Shown piece by piece: positions 1-9,558 of a stretch of 37,694 nucleotides of DNA. Under the pieces are notes generated by a model. That model was not told the origin of the DNA. It saw only the letters and a list, made by a program, of their open reading frames with translations, and searched no databases. How positions within the stretch are numbered: the stretch's first letter is position 1; each line of letters starts with the position of its first letter. Source of the DNA: an uncultured Alphaproteobacteria bacterium (lineage in GTDB: Bacteria > Pseudomonadota > Alphaproteobacteria > Rs-D84). Where the stretch lies: assembly GCA_946613195.1 (NCBI GenBank), contig CAMOFE010000004.1, positions 1-37,694 of the forward strand. The letters are read 5' to 3'. A program made the position numbers and the translations under genes.

Positions 1-2
1 AG

Positions 3-191
3 AACATCCCAGAAATTCCGCTTGAAAACACCGTTTTTAATGATAAAATACCAACCACAGATGAACAGGGCATAGCTGATTATAGTGCGCATCCGCGCGT
101 TGTGATTAGAGGAAAGTCCGGACTGCATTGGGGCGCATACCGGCTAATGACCGGGCAGGGTGACCTGACGATAAGAGGAACAGTGACGTAA
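3..191 (+). CDS. 3' end of an upstream ORF open from the window edge (NIPEIPLENTVFNDKIPTTDEQGIADYSAHPRVVIRGKSGLHWG...), overlapping rnpB; product unknown
   Basis: Frame +3 is open from the left edge to TAA at 189-191; partial and too short for a family call. Confidence 0.3.
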   Translation, partial: NIPEIPLENTVFNDKIPTTDEQGIADYSAHPRVVIRGKSGLHWGAYRLMTGQGDLTIRGTVT

Positions 192-392
192 TCGATTAAA
201 TTCGGGTGAAACGGCCAATCTCTATGTGCAGCAACTTCAAATAGGCGCCATTACCAGCCCCAAGGTCTAGGCGCGGGTAGAAGGCTTGACGTCCATGGTA
301 ACATGAAACGCAGATTAATTATGCCCACTACCTGCGGCTTGTGTGTTTTACACTCGCCCATGGCATGTACAGAATCCGGCTTATCGTTCATA
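61..392 (+). ncRNA. rnpB: RNase P RNA (bacterial type A-like)
   Basis: Conserved 'agaggaaagtccgga' (CR I), 'acagtg', 'gggtgaaacgg', 'aaataggc', 'gggtagaaggcttga' and 3' 'cagaatccggcttatcg'; P1 pairing ATGAAC (61-66) with GTTCAT near 386-391. Ends approximate. Confidence 0.93.
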
Positions 393-400
393 CTGAAACA

Positions 401-440
401 CAAACGGGGCGAACGCCCCGTTTGTTGTCTTTATTTTTTA
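401..440 (+). terminator. Rho-independent terminator of rnpB
   Basis: Perfect 10-bp stem CAAACGGGGC-GAAC-GCCCCGTTTG followed by a T-rich run. Confidence 0.8.
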
Positions 441-2824
441 ACCACAAAATTAACTAATTTCCCAGGCACGAATATTGTTTTAACAATCTGTGCGCCGGCT
501 AATTTATTTGCAACAGCATCACGCGCAACAGATTCTATTTCTGATTGTGATGCAGTTGCCGCAACAACAAAATCAGCCGCACGTTTTCCATTAATTGATA
601 CAACTATCGTCATATTATTATTAGCCAATTTCGTTTCGTCGTATTCTGGCCATGGGTGCAACACCAACATTTCTGAATTACCCAATTTTTCCCACATTTC
701 TTCGGTTAAATGCGGCGCAAATGGATTCAGAACTTGAATCAATGTTGCATACGCAGGGCGGGGCATTTTACCACCAAACGCATTTATATATTCCATCATC
801 GCAGAAATTGCAGTATTGAATTTCATATTCTCTATTCTGTCGGTAACATCGGCAATTAAACGATTAACCAAACGTTCTTGGTCATCAGTCAGTGCATCAT
901 CTGTCAAACTATCAGACAAATTTTCAACCCGTTTCAAGAATCGTTGAACACCACGCAATGTATCTTCGGACCAGTTTGCATTTTGTTCCCATGGCCCCAA
1001 ATACAAAATCGTCAAACGACATGCATCCGCCCCGGCACGTGCGACAACATCTGAACTGGGGACGACATTACCACGCGACTTGGACATTTTGGTGCCATCG
1101 GCTGCCATAATCAGACCATTAGATGTGCGTTTTTTATATGGTTCAACCCCAGGCACACAACCCAAGTCCGCCAACGCTTTGTACCAAAAGCGCGAATACA
1201 GCAGATGGCGTGTTGTATGTTCCATACCACCATTATAATGATCAACCGGCAACCACTTATCTAATTGCGCACGCGAACAAAATTCTTGGTCGTTATGCGC
1301 ATCTAAATACCGCATAAAATACCATGACGAACCCGCCCATTGTGGCATTGTATCTGTTTCACGCTGCGCCGGCGCACCACAGCACGGGCAGGGTACATTC
1401 ACCCAATCTGTTGCGCGCGCCAAAGGACTTTCGCCATCATCTGTCGGTTTATAATCTGCCATATATGGTTGTAATAAAGGCAATTCAGATTCCGGCACAG
1501 GCTGCCAGCCACACTTTTCACAATAAATCATTGGAATTGGTTCGCCCCAATACATCTGACGAGAAAAACCCCAATCACGTAATTTATATTTTTTGGTTCC
1601 ACGTGCAAAACCATGCGTTTCACCATGTTTAATTGCGGCTGCGATTGCATCAATCTTATTCATACCGTTCATAAAATCAGAATTGATATGTCTGCCATCA
1701 CCTTCGTACACCTTGTCTGGTTCACCACCCGCCAACACAGGAATTATTTCCAAACCAAACTTTTTCGCAAAATCCCAATCGCGACTATCGTGCGCAGGCA
1801 CCGCCATAATTGCGCCTGTACCATAGTCGGTTAAAACATAATCAGATATAAACACCGGCACATCACGATTATTATATGGATTCTTTGCCATAACACCATC
1901 CAAACGCACACCTGTTTTATCTTTGGTTGCATCTGTTCGTTCTATTTCTGATTTGGCATGTGCGGTCGCGATATACCCACGCACCGCATCGGCATTTGTT
2001 ATCAGACCAGCATCCAACCATTTAGAAACCAGTTTATGTTCTGGGGCTAATACACAGAAAGTTGCCCCAAAAATTGTATCTGGACGTGTAGTATAAACAG
2101 TTACCAAATCGTCGTTAACACGAAAATCTATCTCTGCGCCATACGAACGACCAATCCAATTTATTTGTTCTGTTTTGACACGTTCTGGATAATCCACATA
2201 TACCAAATCATCAATTAAACGATCTGCGTATTTTGTTATTGCTAAATTCCATTGCAACTTCATCTTTTTTTCAACTGGTCCATGACAACGTTCGCAACAA
2301 CCGTCTTCTAATTCTTCATTAGTCAAATTTGTTCTGCAACTAGGACACCAATTCATCGGCAATTCAGATTTATAAGCCAAACCCGCGCGCCAAAATTGAA
2401 TAAACATCCACTGTGTCCACCGAATAAAATCAGTATCAGATGTTGAAATCACAGATTCTGGATCAAACGACAGACCCATAACAGAAGTATCTTTCTCAAA
2501 AATCTTTATCAGTTGTGCCACAGAATCACGTGGATGCAATCCGACCTTGGTCGCATATTTTTCAGCAGAAATTCCCATAGAATCATAACCAATCGGAAAC
2601 AAAACATCATATCCGCGCATACGCCGAAAACGCGCCATAACATCCATTCCGGTATATGGCAACATATGCCCAACATGTAATCCAGACCCACTGGGGAATG
2701 GAAATTCTATTAAATTATAATACTTAGGTTTATTATTGTTTTTTGGGACAAAAACCCGGGCTTCACGCCAACGGCGTTGCCATTTTTCTTCGCGTTCGTT
2801 TGTTTTTTTCGTATCGTCAGACAT
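431..2824 (-). CDS. leuS: Leucyl-tRNA synthetase
   Basis: 797 aa; HVGH and KMSKS signatures, zinc-binding CPSC/CERC, editing domain TTRPDTIFGATF. Confidence 0.97.
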   Translation of the reverse strand: MSDDTKKTNEREEKWQRRWREARVFVPKNNNKPKYYNLIEFPFPSGSGLHVGHMLPYTGMDVMARFRRMRGYDVLFPIGYDSMGISAEKYATKVGLHPRDSVAQLIKIFEKDTSVMGLSFDPESVISTSDTDFIRWTQWMFIQFWRAGLAYKSELPMNWCPSCRTNLTNEELEDGCCERCHGPVEKKMKLQWNLAITKYADRLIDDLVYVDYPERVKTEQINWIGRSYGAEIDFRVNDDLVTVYTTRPDTIFGATFCVLAPEHKLVSKWLDAGLITNADAVRGYIATAHAKSEIERTDATKDKTGVRLDGVMAKNPYNNRDVPVFISDYVLTDYGTGAIMAVPAHDSRDWDFAKKFGLEIIPVLAGGEPDKVYEGDGRHINSDFMNGMNKIDAIAAAIKHGETHGFARGTKKYKLRDWGFSRQMYWGEPIPMIYCEKCGWQPVPESELPLLQPYMADYKPTDDGESPLARATDWVNVPCPCCGAPAQRETDTMPQWAGSSWYFMRYLDAHNDQEFCSRAQLDKWLPVDHYNGGMEHTTRHLLYSRFWYKALADLGCVPGVEPYKKRTSNGLIMAADGTKMSKSRGNVVPSSDVVARAGADACRLTILYLGPWEQNANWSEDTLRGVQRFLKRVENLSDSLTDDALTDDQERLVNRLIADVTDRIENMKFNTAISAMMEYINAFGGKMPRPAYATLIQVLNPFAPHLTEEMWEKLGNSEMLVLHPWPEYDETKLANNNMTIVVSINGKRAADFVVAATASQSEIESVARDAVANKLAGAQIVKTIFVPGKLVNFVVKK

Positions 2825-3712
2825 AGAATTTAACCTTGTTTTTGGACTTTTTATGTTCAGATTTTATACGCACGCACACCAAAATTCAAGATTTTTATTA
2901 TTAATATGTGATATGCCAGAATTTTTACACACCACATAATAAAACAACATACTATATACAGATAACTATTTGTGTTTTATAACAACATATGGCACAACAA
3001 CCAATATTGATTATTAAATATAATTAATTACATATTGATTTATTTGTGTTTATTTTATTATACACAATTATAAAATAGGGCAACAACACCCATACATACA
3101 CATATTCCGTATTTATAAAACGACCAAACAAAACAAACCGGTTCTGCGCACCCACAACAAAGAGAAAAAAAACGCGCGCAACGAACAAAAAAAAGTTAGC
3201 ATCTTAATAAAAAATAAAAAACACATACAACCAACAATCAATAATAACAAAACCAGATAACACAAAACAGCAATTCCGCCCCGCTTTACATACTAAACTA
3301 TACATAATATACATTATGCGCCTTTTACATATCGCTACTCTATGCAGTTTTTCTGGGCTTTGCAAATCAAATATTTTATCCATAATAAATTTATTACAAC
3401 AAAAACACTATTAAACACTTTCATCGCGTTTTTTACATAAACTTATAAAACCAACCAGAACCAAACTATTTATACCATTAAAATCATCGGAAACCTGCGC
3501 AAAACCGCCACATTTTGATACAAACGCCCTTTTAGCAAAAAGCAGACAAAACCGCCCTGACCCGCGGATTTTCAAGACTTTTACACATTACACACCACAT
3601 ATCACAACAACAAAACAGCGAACCATCTTAAAAATTATACGGCGACACAAAAAAACATTTAATACGATTATTATAAACAAAAAACAACACATTGTTTTTA
3701 GTGTATAAAAAC

Positions 3713-3738
3713 AAAAATGCGCCATCGGCGCATTTTTT
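3713..3738 (-). terminator. Terminator downstream of mscL
   Basis: AAAAATGCGCC-ATC-GGCGCATTTTT perfect stem with A/T tails. Confidence 0.75.
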
Positions 3739-3751
3739 CATTATTGTGCGA

Positions 3752-4315
3752 TTATTTTCTTAATTTGGCGGCTTTTTTAATACGATTTAAGCCGTTGCCT
3801 GCAACCTTGCTAAGATTTTTCAATCCCTTGGCCAAATCACTATCTTCAACTGCCGCCGTTTCTACTGGTTTTACAGCAGAACAACAAAACGGACATTTTG
3901 TCGCCGCATTACTGATTGTAGATTGGCAATACGGACACGCATGCGTTGTTACCGGCTTTTTCGCACGCGCTTTATTCACAGCACGAACAATCATAAATAC
4001 CGCAAACATTGTTATCAAGAAACTGACGATAGTATTCAAGAACAACCCGATATTTATTGTTGTCGCACCTGCTGCCTGCGCTGCTTCCACAGTTGAATAA
4101 TGCGCACCCGCTTCGCCACCTGCCAAAACAAAGAACAATTGCGAGAAATCAACACCGCCAATTAACAACCCAATCGGTGGCATAATAATATCTTTGACCA
4201 ACGAATTAACAACCCCGGTCATCACGCCGCCGACAATTATACCGACAGCCATATCAATCGCACTGCCCCGTTCAATAAACGCACGAAATTCTTTTAACAA
4301 GTTAGTTTTAGCCAT
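3752..4315 (-). CDS. mscL: Large-conductance mechanosensitive channel with C-terminal zinc-ribbon
   Basis: N-term LLKEFRAFIERGSAIDMAVGIIVGGVMTGVVNSLVKDIIMPPIGLLIGG; C-term CPYCQSTISNAATKCPFC. Confidence 0.93.
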   Translation of the reverse strand: MAKTNLLKEFRAFIERGSAIDMAVGIIVGGVMTGVVNSLVKDIIMPPIGLLIGGVDFSQLFFVLAGGEAGAHYSTVEAAQAAGATTINIGLFLNTIVSFLITMFAVFMIVRAVNKARAKKPVTTHACPYCQSTISNAATKCPFCCSAVKPVETAAVEDSDLAKGLKNLSKVAGNGLNRIKKAAKLRK

Positions 4316-4871
4316 TTTTATTCCCCTTTGCTAAATAATTTTTTATTTCACACAAAACCTTGTCCAAGGTTTTGCGCAAACTTTCATCTTTGGTTTCAAC
4401 AAAGATGTCTGCCATCGCATAGATATCATAACGTTCATCAATCAGTTGTGCTAATATTTTCTTGCTGTCGGTATTTAATAATTGTGGACGCGTATGACGA
4501 AAATTTGTTCTTTTAACAAGCAAATCCAGGTCTGCTTTTAACCAAATTGTTAACGCGCGCGACAATATTAAATTTCGCACCGCAGGTGTGATAAACGCCC
4601 CCTCGCCCGTGGAAATCACTTTCAAGGTCGGCGGCGTATCCAGCAAACGCGAAATAACGCGTTGTTCCACCCTGCGAAATTCTTTTTCACCGTACATAGC
4701 AAAGATATCAACCACACTGCACCCGGCAGCAGATTCTATTTCCTTGTCAGAATCAACAAACGGAATTCCCAGCCTGCGCGCCAATGCACGACCAATGCTG
4801 GTTTTACCCGCCCCCATTAGACCAACCATAACAATTGGTCTGTCCAGTAAAGATGTCAGTTGTTTATCCAT
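4308..4871 (-). CDS. aroK: Shikimate kinase
   Basis: Walker A GLMGAGKTSIGRALARRLG, FVDSDKEIE; start chosen at MDKQLTSLL, trimming the longer listed ORF. Confidence 0.88.
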   Translation of the reverse strand: MDKQLTSLLDRPIVMVGLMGAGKTSIGRALARRLGIPFVDSDKEIESAAGCSVVDIFAMYGEKEFRRVEQRVISRLLDTPPTLKVISTGEGAFITPAVRNLILSRALTIWLKADLDLLVKRTNFRHTRPQLLNTDSKKILAQLIDERYDIYAMADIFVETKDESLRKTLDKVLCEIKNYLAKGNKNG

Positions 4872-4959
4872 GTTACCCCGATATATTATCAAAAACATTT
4901 TTTCTGACAATAAAAATATGATATAATTTATATAATATTGAAACGAGAGGGATACAAAA

Positions 4960-6048
4960 ATGAAACAATATGCAATATTTGCTATGCTTGCAACAGTATC
5001 TGCAACATATACGGCAAACGCGAATAACAACGATTATATATATGCAAATTCCGTTTCCGCGCACAGTATTACAACATTACAACACGCGCTGTTTAACACT
5101 GTTATTGGATTAAAACCCGACACGATTTCAACAAGAAACACAAATGTTTCCACACACAATATTGATTCAACAAAACTGTATGGTCGTGCACCAATGTATG
5201 GCGAAATGCCGACATACGGCGAATACGGCGATGATGGAACGGTATTTAATACCGGACGCAATGGCGGCGATGAAAACATGTGGCCCACGATTAACAATGT
5301 ATGGATTGATTGGCAACATCACGACACAGATATGAAACTGGATGATTTTAATCGTGTTGACAATCGTTATGATTTACTGACTGTTGGTGCAACAGGTGGT
5401 CGCACAAAACTAGAACTGGGTACATCTGAATGGGGCGCGTTTGCAGGGTTTGCACGCGCCAACCAGCACAACCAATGGATTGACACAGATTCACGCGGCG
5501 GTTATTTCGGGTTGTACAACAACTATAATGTTAATAACTTTGGAATATCGTTTGTGGGCGACGCAGGCGCGGTAAACAATAATTCTAAAAACTACTATGG
5601 AAATGATGAGTTTGCAAACATATGGCTGGGCGTGGGCGCGCGTGCATCATACAAAATTACAATAGATAATTCTTTACTGATTATACCAAATATGTATGCT
5701 GCATATACATGGATATATTCGGCTGATTATACATCCGATTCGGGCATAAAAATAAACAACGATAATTTTAATATGCTGGAATTTGCCCCTGGTATTACAA
5801 TGACAAAACACATCACCGATGGATGGTTTATGAATCTGGATGGACAATACATAATTAACTTTACGAACGGTGGCGATTTGTCTGTAAATAGCACAAAAAT
5901 TAAAAAATTAGATAGCGAAAATTATTGGCAATATGGCATCGGTTTATCAAAAACTGTACACAATTTCACGTTCCAAGGAAACCTGAACAGATATGATGGC
6001 GGTCTATCCGGTTGGGGATTTGGATTGAATATAAAATATGTATTCTAG
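4960..6048 (+). CDS. Outer-membrane beta-barrel / autotransporter-domain-like protein
   Basis: Signal peptide MKQYAIFAMLATVSATYTANA; aromatic alternating strands and terminal ...GWGFGLNIKYVF (C-terminal Phe). Confidence 0.7.
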   Translation: MKQYAIFAMLATVSATYTANANNNDYIYANSVSAHSITTLQHALFNTVIGLKPDTISTRNTNVSTHNIDSTKLYGRAPMYGEMPTYGEYGDDGTVFNTGRNGGDENMWPTINNVWIDWQHHDTDMKLDDFNRVDNRYDLLTVGATGGRTKLELGTSEWGAFAGFARANQHNQWIDTDSRGGYFGLYNNYNVNNFGISFVGDAGAVNNNSKNYYGNDEFANIWLGVGARASYKITIDNSLLIIPNMYAAYTWIYSADYTSDSGIKINNDNFNMLEFAPGITMTKHITDGWFMNLDGQYIINFTNGGDLSVNSTKIKKLDSENYWQYGIGLSKTVHNFTFQGNLNRYDGGLSGWGFGLNIKYVF

Positions 6049-6060
6049 GAAAAGATAAAC

Positions 6061-6090
6061 ATCTGCCAAAATCGGCAGATTTTTATTTGT
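6061..6090 (+). terminator. Rho-independent terminator
   Basis: ATCTGCC-AAAATC-GGCAGAT followed by TTTTATTTG. Confidence 0.75.
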
Positions 6091-6132
6091 TTATGATTTA
6101 TACTGATAAACCCTATATAAACCCTTGCAAAA

Positions 6133-7920
6133 TTGCAAAAATACCTTATATTTATTACCGCCATGACAGAATATATATTACCACATCGTGATTTAGTTAT
6201 TCATCCAGGATTAACAGTGCCACTGTATGTGGACAATCCTGTATCTGTTGAATGTATTGAGGCTGCGGCGCAATCCACGCGCAGGCTGGTCTTGGTGCCC
6301 CAGCACAGTTGGAATTATCCAACCGCCCCAGAACATATTTATAACATTGGCACTGTTGGTGATATCGTACAAATATTTCGTATGCCAGATGGCGCAATTC
6401 ATACAACAATCCAAACAACAGATGCCGTTGAATTAGTAAATATAAATGTAAAACGCGGTATATTCAGTGGTGAAATTAATCCAATTATTATGTCTGATGA
6501 TATTGCCCATGAACAAACAATTGCTTTGCGTGATAAAATTGCGGACAATTTGCAACTGTTATCGGCAACACGCAAATTCAAGATGGATAAACTGCGTGCG
6601 ATTATAAACAATTACCCCCTGCCCGCGTTTATTGATTCTGTGGTACAGGCAACTAATATTGATACTGACGATGCGATTCGCATATTGCAAACGCAATCTT
6701 GGCGGGAAAAATTGATAATATTACTGGAACAAATAAATTTAATGTTAGAGACATCCAAGATAGAAGAATCTATTAATCGTCGTATTCATCAACAAATGGA
6801 AAACGGTCGCAGGGATGCTTTCTTGCAAGAAAAATTAAAAGCGATTCATCAGGAAATGGGGCAAGACAACGAAGAGATGGACGCTGAAAATATACGCAAA
6901 CGAATTGAATCCGCACCACTGTCGGCGGATGCGCGCGACAAGGCCATGTCTGAATGGCGCAGAATGCGTAATTTGTCGCCAATGTCTAATGAAGGGGCAT
7001 TATTAAAAACATATCTGGACGAATTGTTGTCAATGCCATGGGATAAATCCGATATGCCAACAATTGATTTAGATGCGGCACGCGCTGCGCTGGACATATA
7101 TCACAGCGGTATGCAGCCAGTCAAAGAACGCATTTTAGAACATATCGCTGTTATGAAAAAGACGGGTCGTAATCGTGGCACAATATTATGTTTTGTTGGT
7201 GCACCGGGGGTTGGTAAAACATCGTTGTGCAAATCTATTGCAGATGCGCTGGGGCGCAAATATCACCGCATATCATTGGGTGGCGTTTCTGACGAGGCAC
7301 ATTTTCGTGGCCATCGTAAAACATACATTGGTTCCCAACCTGGACGTATAATGGATGCGTTAAAACGTTGCAAAACAAATAACCCTGTTATTGTATTGGA
7401 CGAAATTGATAAAATGGGTCGCGATTGGCGTGGCGATCCAGAATCTGCATTACTGGAAATTCTGGACCCAGAACAAAATCGCACATTCCGCGACCATTAC
7501 CTGGAAGTGGATTTTGATTTGTCTAATGTGATATTTATTGCGACTGCAAACAGTCTGAATATGTCAAACGCACTGAAAGATCGTATGGAAATCATTGAAA
7601 TCCCAGGTTATTCAACGGATGAAAAAATTCGTATCACTCGTGAACATTTAATAGAACGTGCCGCACGCGATACTGGATGGGATACAAATAACATTATCAT
7701 TTCTGATGATGCGATTCGTCATATTATTAATAATTATACATCCGAATCGGGGGTGCGTGAATTGCAACGCGAATTAACAGCGATTTTGCGACGCACTTTA
7801 TTAGAAAACAATGGCGAAGACATTCGTACAGAATTCACCAACGATACTATTGACAATTTATTAAAAAATCGTGGCAATGTTGCATTGTCTAAAAAAATTG
7901 GGTTTGGGGTTCGGGCATAA
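6133..7920 (+). CDS. Lon-family protein: N-domain + AAA+ ATPase, lacking the C-terminal protease domain; true start may be internal (MTEYILPHRDLV...)
   Basis: GAPGVGKTSLCKSIA (Walker A), PVIVLDEIDKMG (Walker B), LEILDPEQN, HYLEVDFDLSNVIFIATANS and GVRELQRELTAILRR match Lon; ends after ...SKKIGFGVRA*. Confidence 0.93.
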   Translation: MQKYLIFITAMTEYILPHRDLVIHPGLTVPLYVDNPVSVECIEAAAQSTRRLVLVPQHSWNYPTAPEHIYNIGTVGDIVQIFRMPDGAIHTTIQTTDAVELVNINVKRGIFSGEINPIIMSDDIAHEQTIALRDKIADNLQLLSATRKFKMDKLRAIINNYPLPAFIDSVVQATNIDTDDAIRILQTQSWREKLIILLEQINLMLETSKIEESINRRIHQQMENGRRDAFLQEKLKAIHQEMGQDNEEMDAENIRKRIESAPLSADARDKAMSEWRRMRNLSPMSNEGALLKTYLDELLSMPWDKSDMPTIDLDAARAALDIYHSGMQPVKERILEHIAVMKKTGRNRGTILCFVGAPGVGKTSLCKSIADALGRKYHRISLGGVSDEAHFRGHRKTYIGSQPGRIMDALKRCKTNNPVIVLDEIDKMGRDWRGDPESALLEILDPEQNRTFRDHYLEVDFDLSNVIFIATANSLNMSNALKDRMEIIEIPGYSTDEKIRITREHLIERAARDTGWDTNNIIISDDAIRHIINNYTSESGVRELQRELTAILRRTLLENNGEDIRTEFTNDTIDNLLKNRGNVALSKKIGFGVRA

Positions 7921-8483
7921 TGCAGTATAAGTCGCAAAATATCTTGGTTATAAATACATCCAACGCTGGGATTGAGTTAGTACTGGGCGACAAGCACCGC
8001 ATAGTACAAACAGATAAACAATCAACCGCCCTGCCGTCCGAGACGGAAAAATTTATAACAGAATGTGGTATTAAATGGTCTGAACTGATTGCGATTGCGG
8101 TGGTTATTGGCCCCGGCAGTTTTACAGGTATTCGTCTGGGCATCGCATATGCCAAAGGTTTGGCACTGGGGCTGAATATTCCAATTGTACCGGTAAATGC
8201 CTTTGAGTTATATTTAGCCGAATTTCCAGATGCGTTTGTTGCGATTGAATCTGGGCGCGGCGATTTTTTTGTTGGTGCTGCAAACCTGGCACCGCAAACC
8301 ATGGAAATAGAGGAGTTAGAGACATATCAAATGGCGTGGCCACGCACAGTCGGGCACAAGCCGTTTAATCTGGGGGGGGCAATAAAAATCGCAGAACAAA
8401 AATTGGCGAACGGAAATTTGGAACCCGTTGTACCAATGTATCTGCGCAAAAGTTATGCCGAAGAAAATTATAAAAGGAAATAA
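7920..8483 (+). CDS. tsaB: tRNA threonylcarbamoyladenosine biosynthesis protein TsaB
   Basis: ILVINTSNAGIELVLGD; GPGSFTGIRLGIAYAKGLALGLNIPIVPV; TAATG overlap with the preceding gene. Confidence 0.9.
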   Translation: MQYKSQNILVINTSNAGIELVLGDKHRIVQTDKQSTALPSETEKFITECGIKWSELIAIAVVIGPGSFTGIRLGIAYAKGLALGLNIPIVPVNAFELYLAEFPDAFVAIESGRGDFFVGAANLAPQTMEIEELETYQMAWPRTVGHKPFNLGGAIKIAEQKLANGNLEPVVPMYLRKSYAEENYKRK

Positions 8484-8485
8484 TA

Positions 8486-8824
8486 ATGACCCAAGATATG
8501 TATAATAAAATAATGAACTTTATTAAATCAAACAATCCAATTATAACATACAAAGAAACACCTAACGAACTGGGGCACGCCAGTATGTTTTGGATTGAAA
8601 AAGGTTCTACCCGTATCAGTATAAAACGCAATTTTATTGCTGCAACAAATCCAAATAACTTACACGAAATTATGCCGTTAAATATGTTATTTGAATATGA
8701 ATACAATATAACATCTGCGAAACAAAACATTCAATCAAAGCGCGAAAAAGATAATGTTTGTGCCACCTTGTTTGACAATATTCTGACAATGTATAACAAG
8801 ATTAACAATCAATATGTTCATTAA
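8486..8824 (+). CDS. Hypothetical protein (112 aa)
   Basis: ORF in operon context, 3 nt after tsaB and overlapping rimI. Confidence 0.65.
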   Translation: MTQDMYNKIMNFIKSNNPIITYKETPNELGHASMFWIEKGSTRISIKRNFIAATNPNNLHEIMPLNMLFEYEYNITSAKQNIQSKREKDNVCATLFDNILTMYNKINNQYVH

Positions 8825-9203
8825 TGTTGCTAATCTTCATGCACTGTGTTTTCCGCACAAACCGTGGGGCGCGACAGATTTTGCAGACTTGAAAAAGTCA
8901 GGATGTGAAATTGTTGCATCTGAAAACGGGTTTATCGTGTGGCGTGCGATTGCAGACGAAGCAGAACTGATAACCATTGGGGTTGCACCCAATGCGCGTC
9001 GCGGTGGAATCGCCACAGCCATGATAACGATTATGGAAAATTCGGTTAAAAAAAACGGTGTAAAAAAAATTTTTTTAGAAGTGTCTGATAAAAACACATC
9101 TGCAATAAAACTGTATGAACAATGCGGTTTTACACAAATTGGAACACGCCAAAAATATTACAGCGATGGAACAAACGCAATTTTAATGCAAAAAAACATA
9201 TAA
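8814..9203 (+). CDS. rimI: GNAT acetyltransferase, RimI-like
   Basis: ITIGVAPNARRGGIATAMI; FLEVSDKNTSAIKLYEQCGFTQIGTRQKYY; next to tsaB. Confidence 0.85.
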   Translation: MFINVANLHALCFPHKPWGATDFADLKKSGCEIVASENGFIVWRAIADEAELITIGVAPNARRGGIATAMITIMENSVKKNGVKKIFLEVSDKNTSAIKLYEQCGFTQIGTRQKYYSDGTNAILMQKNI

Positions 9204-9222
9204 AAACACAAAAGGATGTATT

Positions 9223-9558
9223 ATGATTATGACAAAACAACAAATTTTTCTGATGGTACGCAAAAACATTTGCGATTTATTAAATATCAAGCCTGACTTG
9301 GTTAATATGAATTCTAATTTGCAATATGATTTAGGTGCAGATTCACTGGACGAATTGCAATTACTATATCAATTGGAAAGTAAATTGCATTACGGGCCAA
9401 ACCAATACTTGCTGGATAATGCCGAAAACGAAAAAACGTTTTTTGCAAAACCAACTGTTGGCACAATTGTTGACATTATATACAAAAACGAAATATCACG
9501 CGACGCAATAAATAAACGCAATATGGTGTTACAGCAATCTGCAAACAACCAACGATAA
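9223..9558 (+). CDS. Divergent acyl-carrier-protein-like protein
   Basis: LNSNLQYDLGADSLDELQLLYQLE-type phosphopantetheine motif (DSLDE). Confidence 0.7.
   Translation: MIMTKQQIFLMVRKNICDLLNIKPDLVNMNSNLQYDLGADSLDELQLLYQLESKLHYGPNQYLLDNAENEKTFFAKPTVGTIVDIIYKNEISRDAINKRNMVLQQSANNQR

Noticed and set aside
303-737. 144-aa plus-strand ORF covering the rnpB 3' end and leuS 3' end
   Set aside because: Starts within RNase P RNA and is antisense to leuS; composition not protein-like.
892-1834. Several plus-strand ORFs of 60-100 aa inside leuS
   Set aside because: Shadow ORFs antisense to a well-supported synthetase gene.
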